A stretch of 64,000 nucleotides of DNA, taken from Robertmurraya sp. FSL R5-0851. GTDB taxonomy: Bacteria; Bacillota; Bacilli; Bacillales; Cytobacillaceae. The stretch lies in NCBI RefSeq assembly GCF_038002965.1, contig NZ_JBBOOE010000001.1, positions 2,833,001-2,897,000 of the forward strand. Direction: 5' to 3'. Shown here in pieces: positions 63,715 through 64,000 of this stretch. Each line of letters begins with the position of its first letter. The first letter of the stretch is position 1. A model generated the notes under the pieces. The model did not search any database and was not told where the DNA came from. It saw nothing but the letters and a program-made list of their open reading frames with translations. The position numbers were made by a program, and so were the translations under genes.

Positions 63715-64000
63715 TTACACATTGCTTTTTCCATCGTTCGTTTTTAACTGCTGAAGTTTTTTTAATACTAGCTTCATGACTTTTACATATTCTTCATCAT
63801 GAAACATTTCATATAGGATACGATAGTCATTATACAAGTCTAATAAGGCATCAATCATTTCACCTGATTGTTTTTTTTCATTTAGAATTTCTCTTTCTGC
63901 TTTTCTATAGACATTTTTCGGTTCAGGTAGTTTAAGAGTTTTTTTCTTCTTATCTAGTGAATATAGAAGTCCAAGCTTTTGAATAAATGTATCTGCGCTA
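63715..64000 (-). CDS. C-terminal part of a hypothetical protein (5' end outside window)
   Basis: Ninety-four C-terminal residues are visible. They are Lys/Glu-rich and helical (KTLKLPEPKNVYRKAEREIL, then MIDALLDLYNDYRILYEMF). No motif is recognised. By B. subtilis gene order (yozD followed by yodN) this could be YodN, but the sequence alone does not show it. Confidence 0.6.
   Translation of the reverse strand, partial: SADTFIQKLGLLYSLDKKKKTLKLPEPKNVYRKAEREILNEKKQSGEMIDALLDLYNDYRILYEMFHDEEYVKVMKLVLKKLQQLKTNDGKSNV

Overview
This window looks like a chromosomal segment of a mesophilic, spore-forming member of the Bacillaceae. The base composition is low GC, ribosome binding sites of the AGGAGG type are strong, and intrinsic terminators are abundant. 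Sporulation genes recur: a YjcZ-type peptide, cdaS, sspH, spo0M, the NHEJ pair Ku/LigD, and Hsp20-like coat or germination proteins. Several neighbourhoods match Bacillus subtilis gene order, notably glpP-F-K-D and ctpA-yodJ-deoD-yodL...yozD. I see no prophage, IS element, CRISPR array, rRNA or intact tRNA.

Region by region: 1-4.2 kb has the 3' part of a secreted beta-propeller protein, a YjcZ-like peptide, an AI-2E-family permease, the sporulation diadenylate cyclase CdaS and a metallo-beta-lactamase-fold hydrolase. 4.2-11.2 kb is a complete trpEGDCFBA operon (minus strand), including its own trpG, behind two tandem tryptophan T-box leaders and a clear sigma-A promoter. 11.2-17 kb has a MOSC protein, an MFS exporter and the fruRKA operon. 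17-24 kb is a run of small genes: sspH, a YwnH-like acetyltransferase, YdjO, a LysE exporter, an amino-acid permease and an orphan sporulation-type histidine kinase. 24-27.2 kb is a cold-adaptation cluster (two Csp proteins and a DEAD-box helicase) followed by folD under a ZTP riboswitch. 27.4-27.9 kb holds a separate candidate structured RNA with its own promoter and terminator. 27.9-32.8 kb is the glycerol regulon glpP, glpFK and glpD, with two terminator-type leaders for the GlpP antiterminator and a cre site for CcpA. 32.9-35.7 kb has divergent Ku and LigD. 35.7-43.6 kb holds dapF, an HDOD protein, a purine permease, a ResA-like thioredoxin, a tubby-like protein, a patatin and uppP. 43.7-50 kb has an amidohydrolase, a GNAT acetyltransferase behind a candidate cis-regulatory RNA, a MATE pump, an SDR lacking its catalytic Ser and Tyr, two Hsp20-like proteins and a FixH-like lipoprotein. 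50-53 kb is a two-component system fused operonically to a propeller lipoprotein. 53-64 kb has TrhA, a COG0523 GTPase, a lipoprotein-type LCP protein, ctpA-yodJ-deoD-yodL, spo0M overlapping a Ser/Thr kinase gene, a broken DUF2515 gene and yozD.

The strongest candidates for undescribed biology are two RNAs. The first, about 27446-27824, is a multi-branched RNA with a promoter and terminator between glpD and folD. The second, about 44998-45142, is a closed, branched leader of an acetyltransferase gene whose Shine-Dalgarno sequence lies in a small hairpin. Other points of interest are the kinase-spo0M pairing, the terminator-like leader of the cold-inducible ydjO gene, and the catalytically incomplete SDR. 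All functional calls come from reading the sequence and recalling family features; no database search was run.
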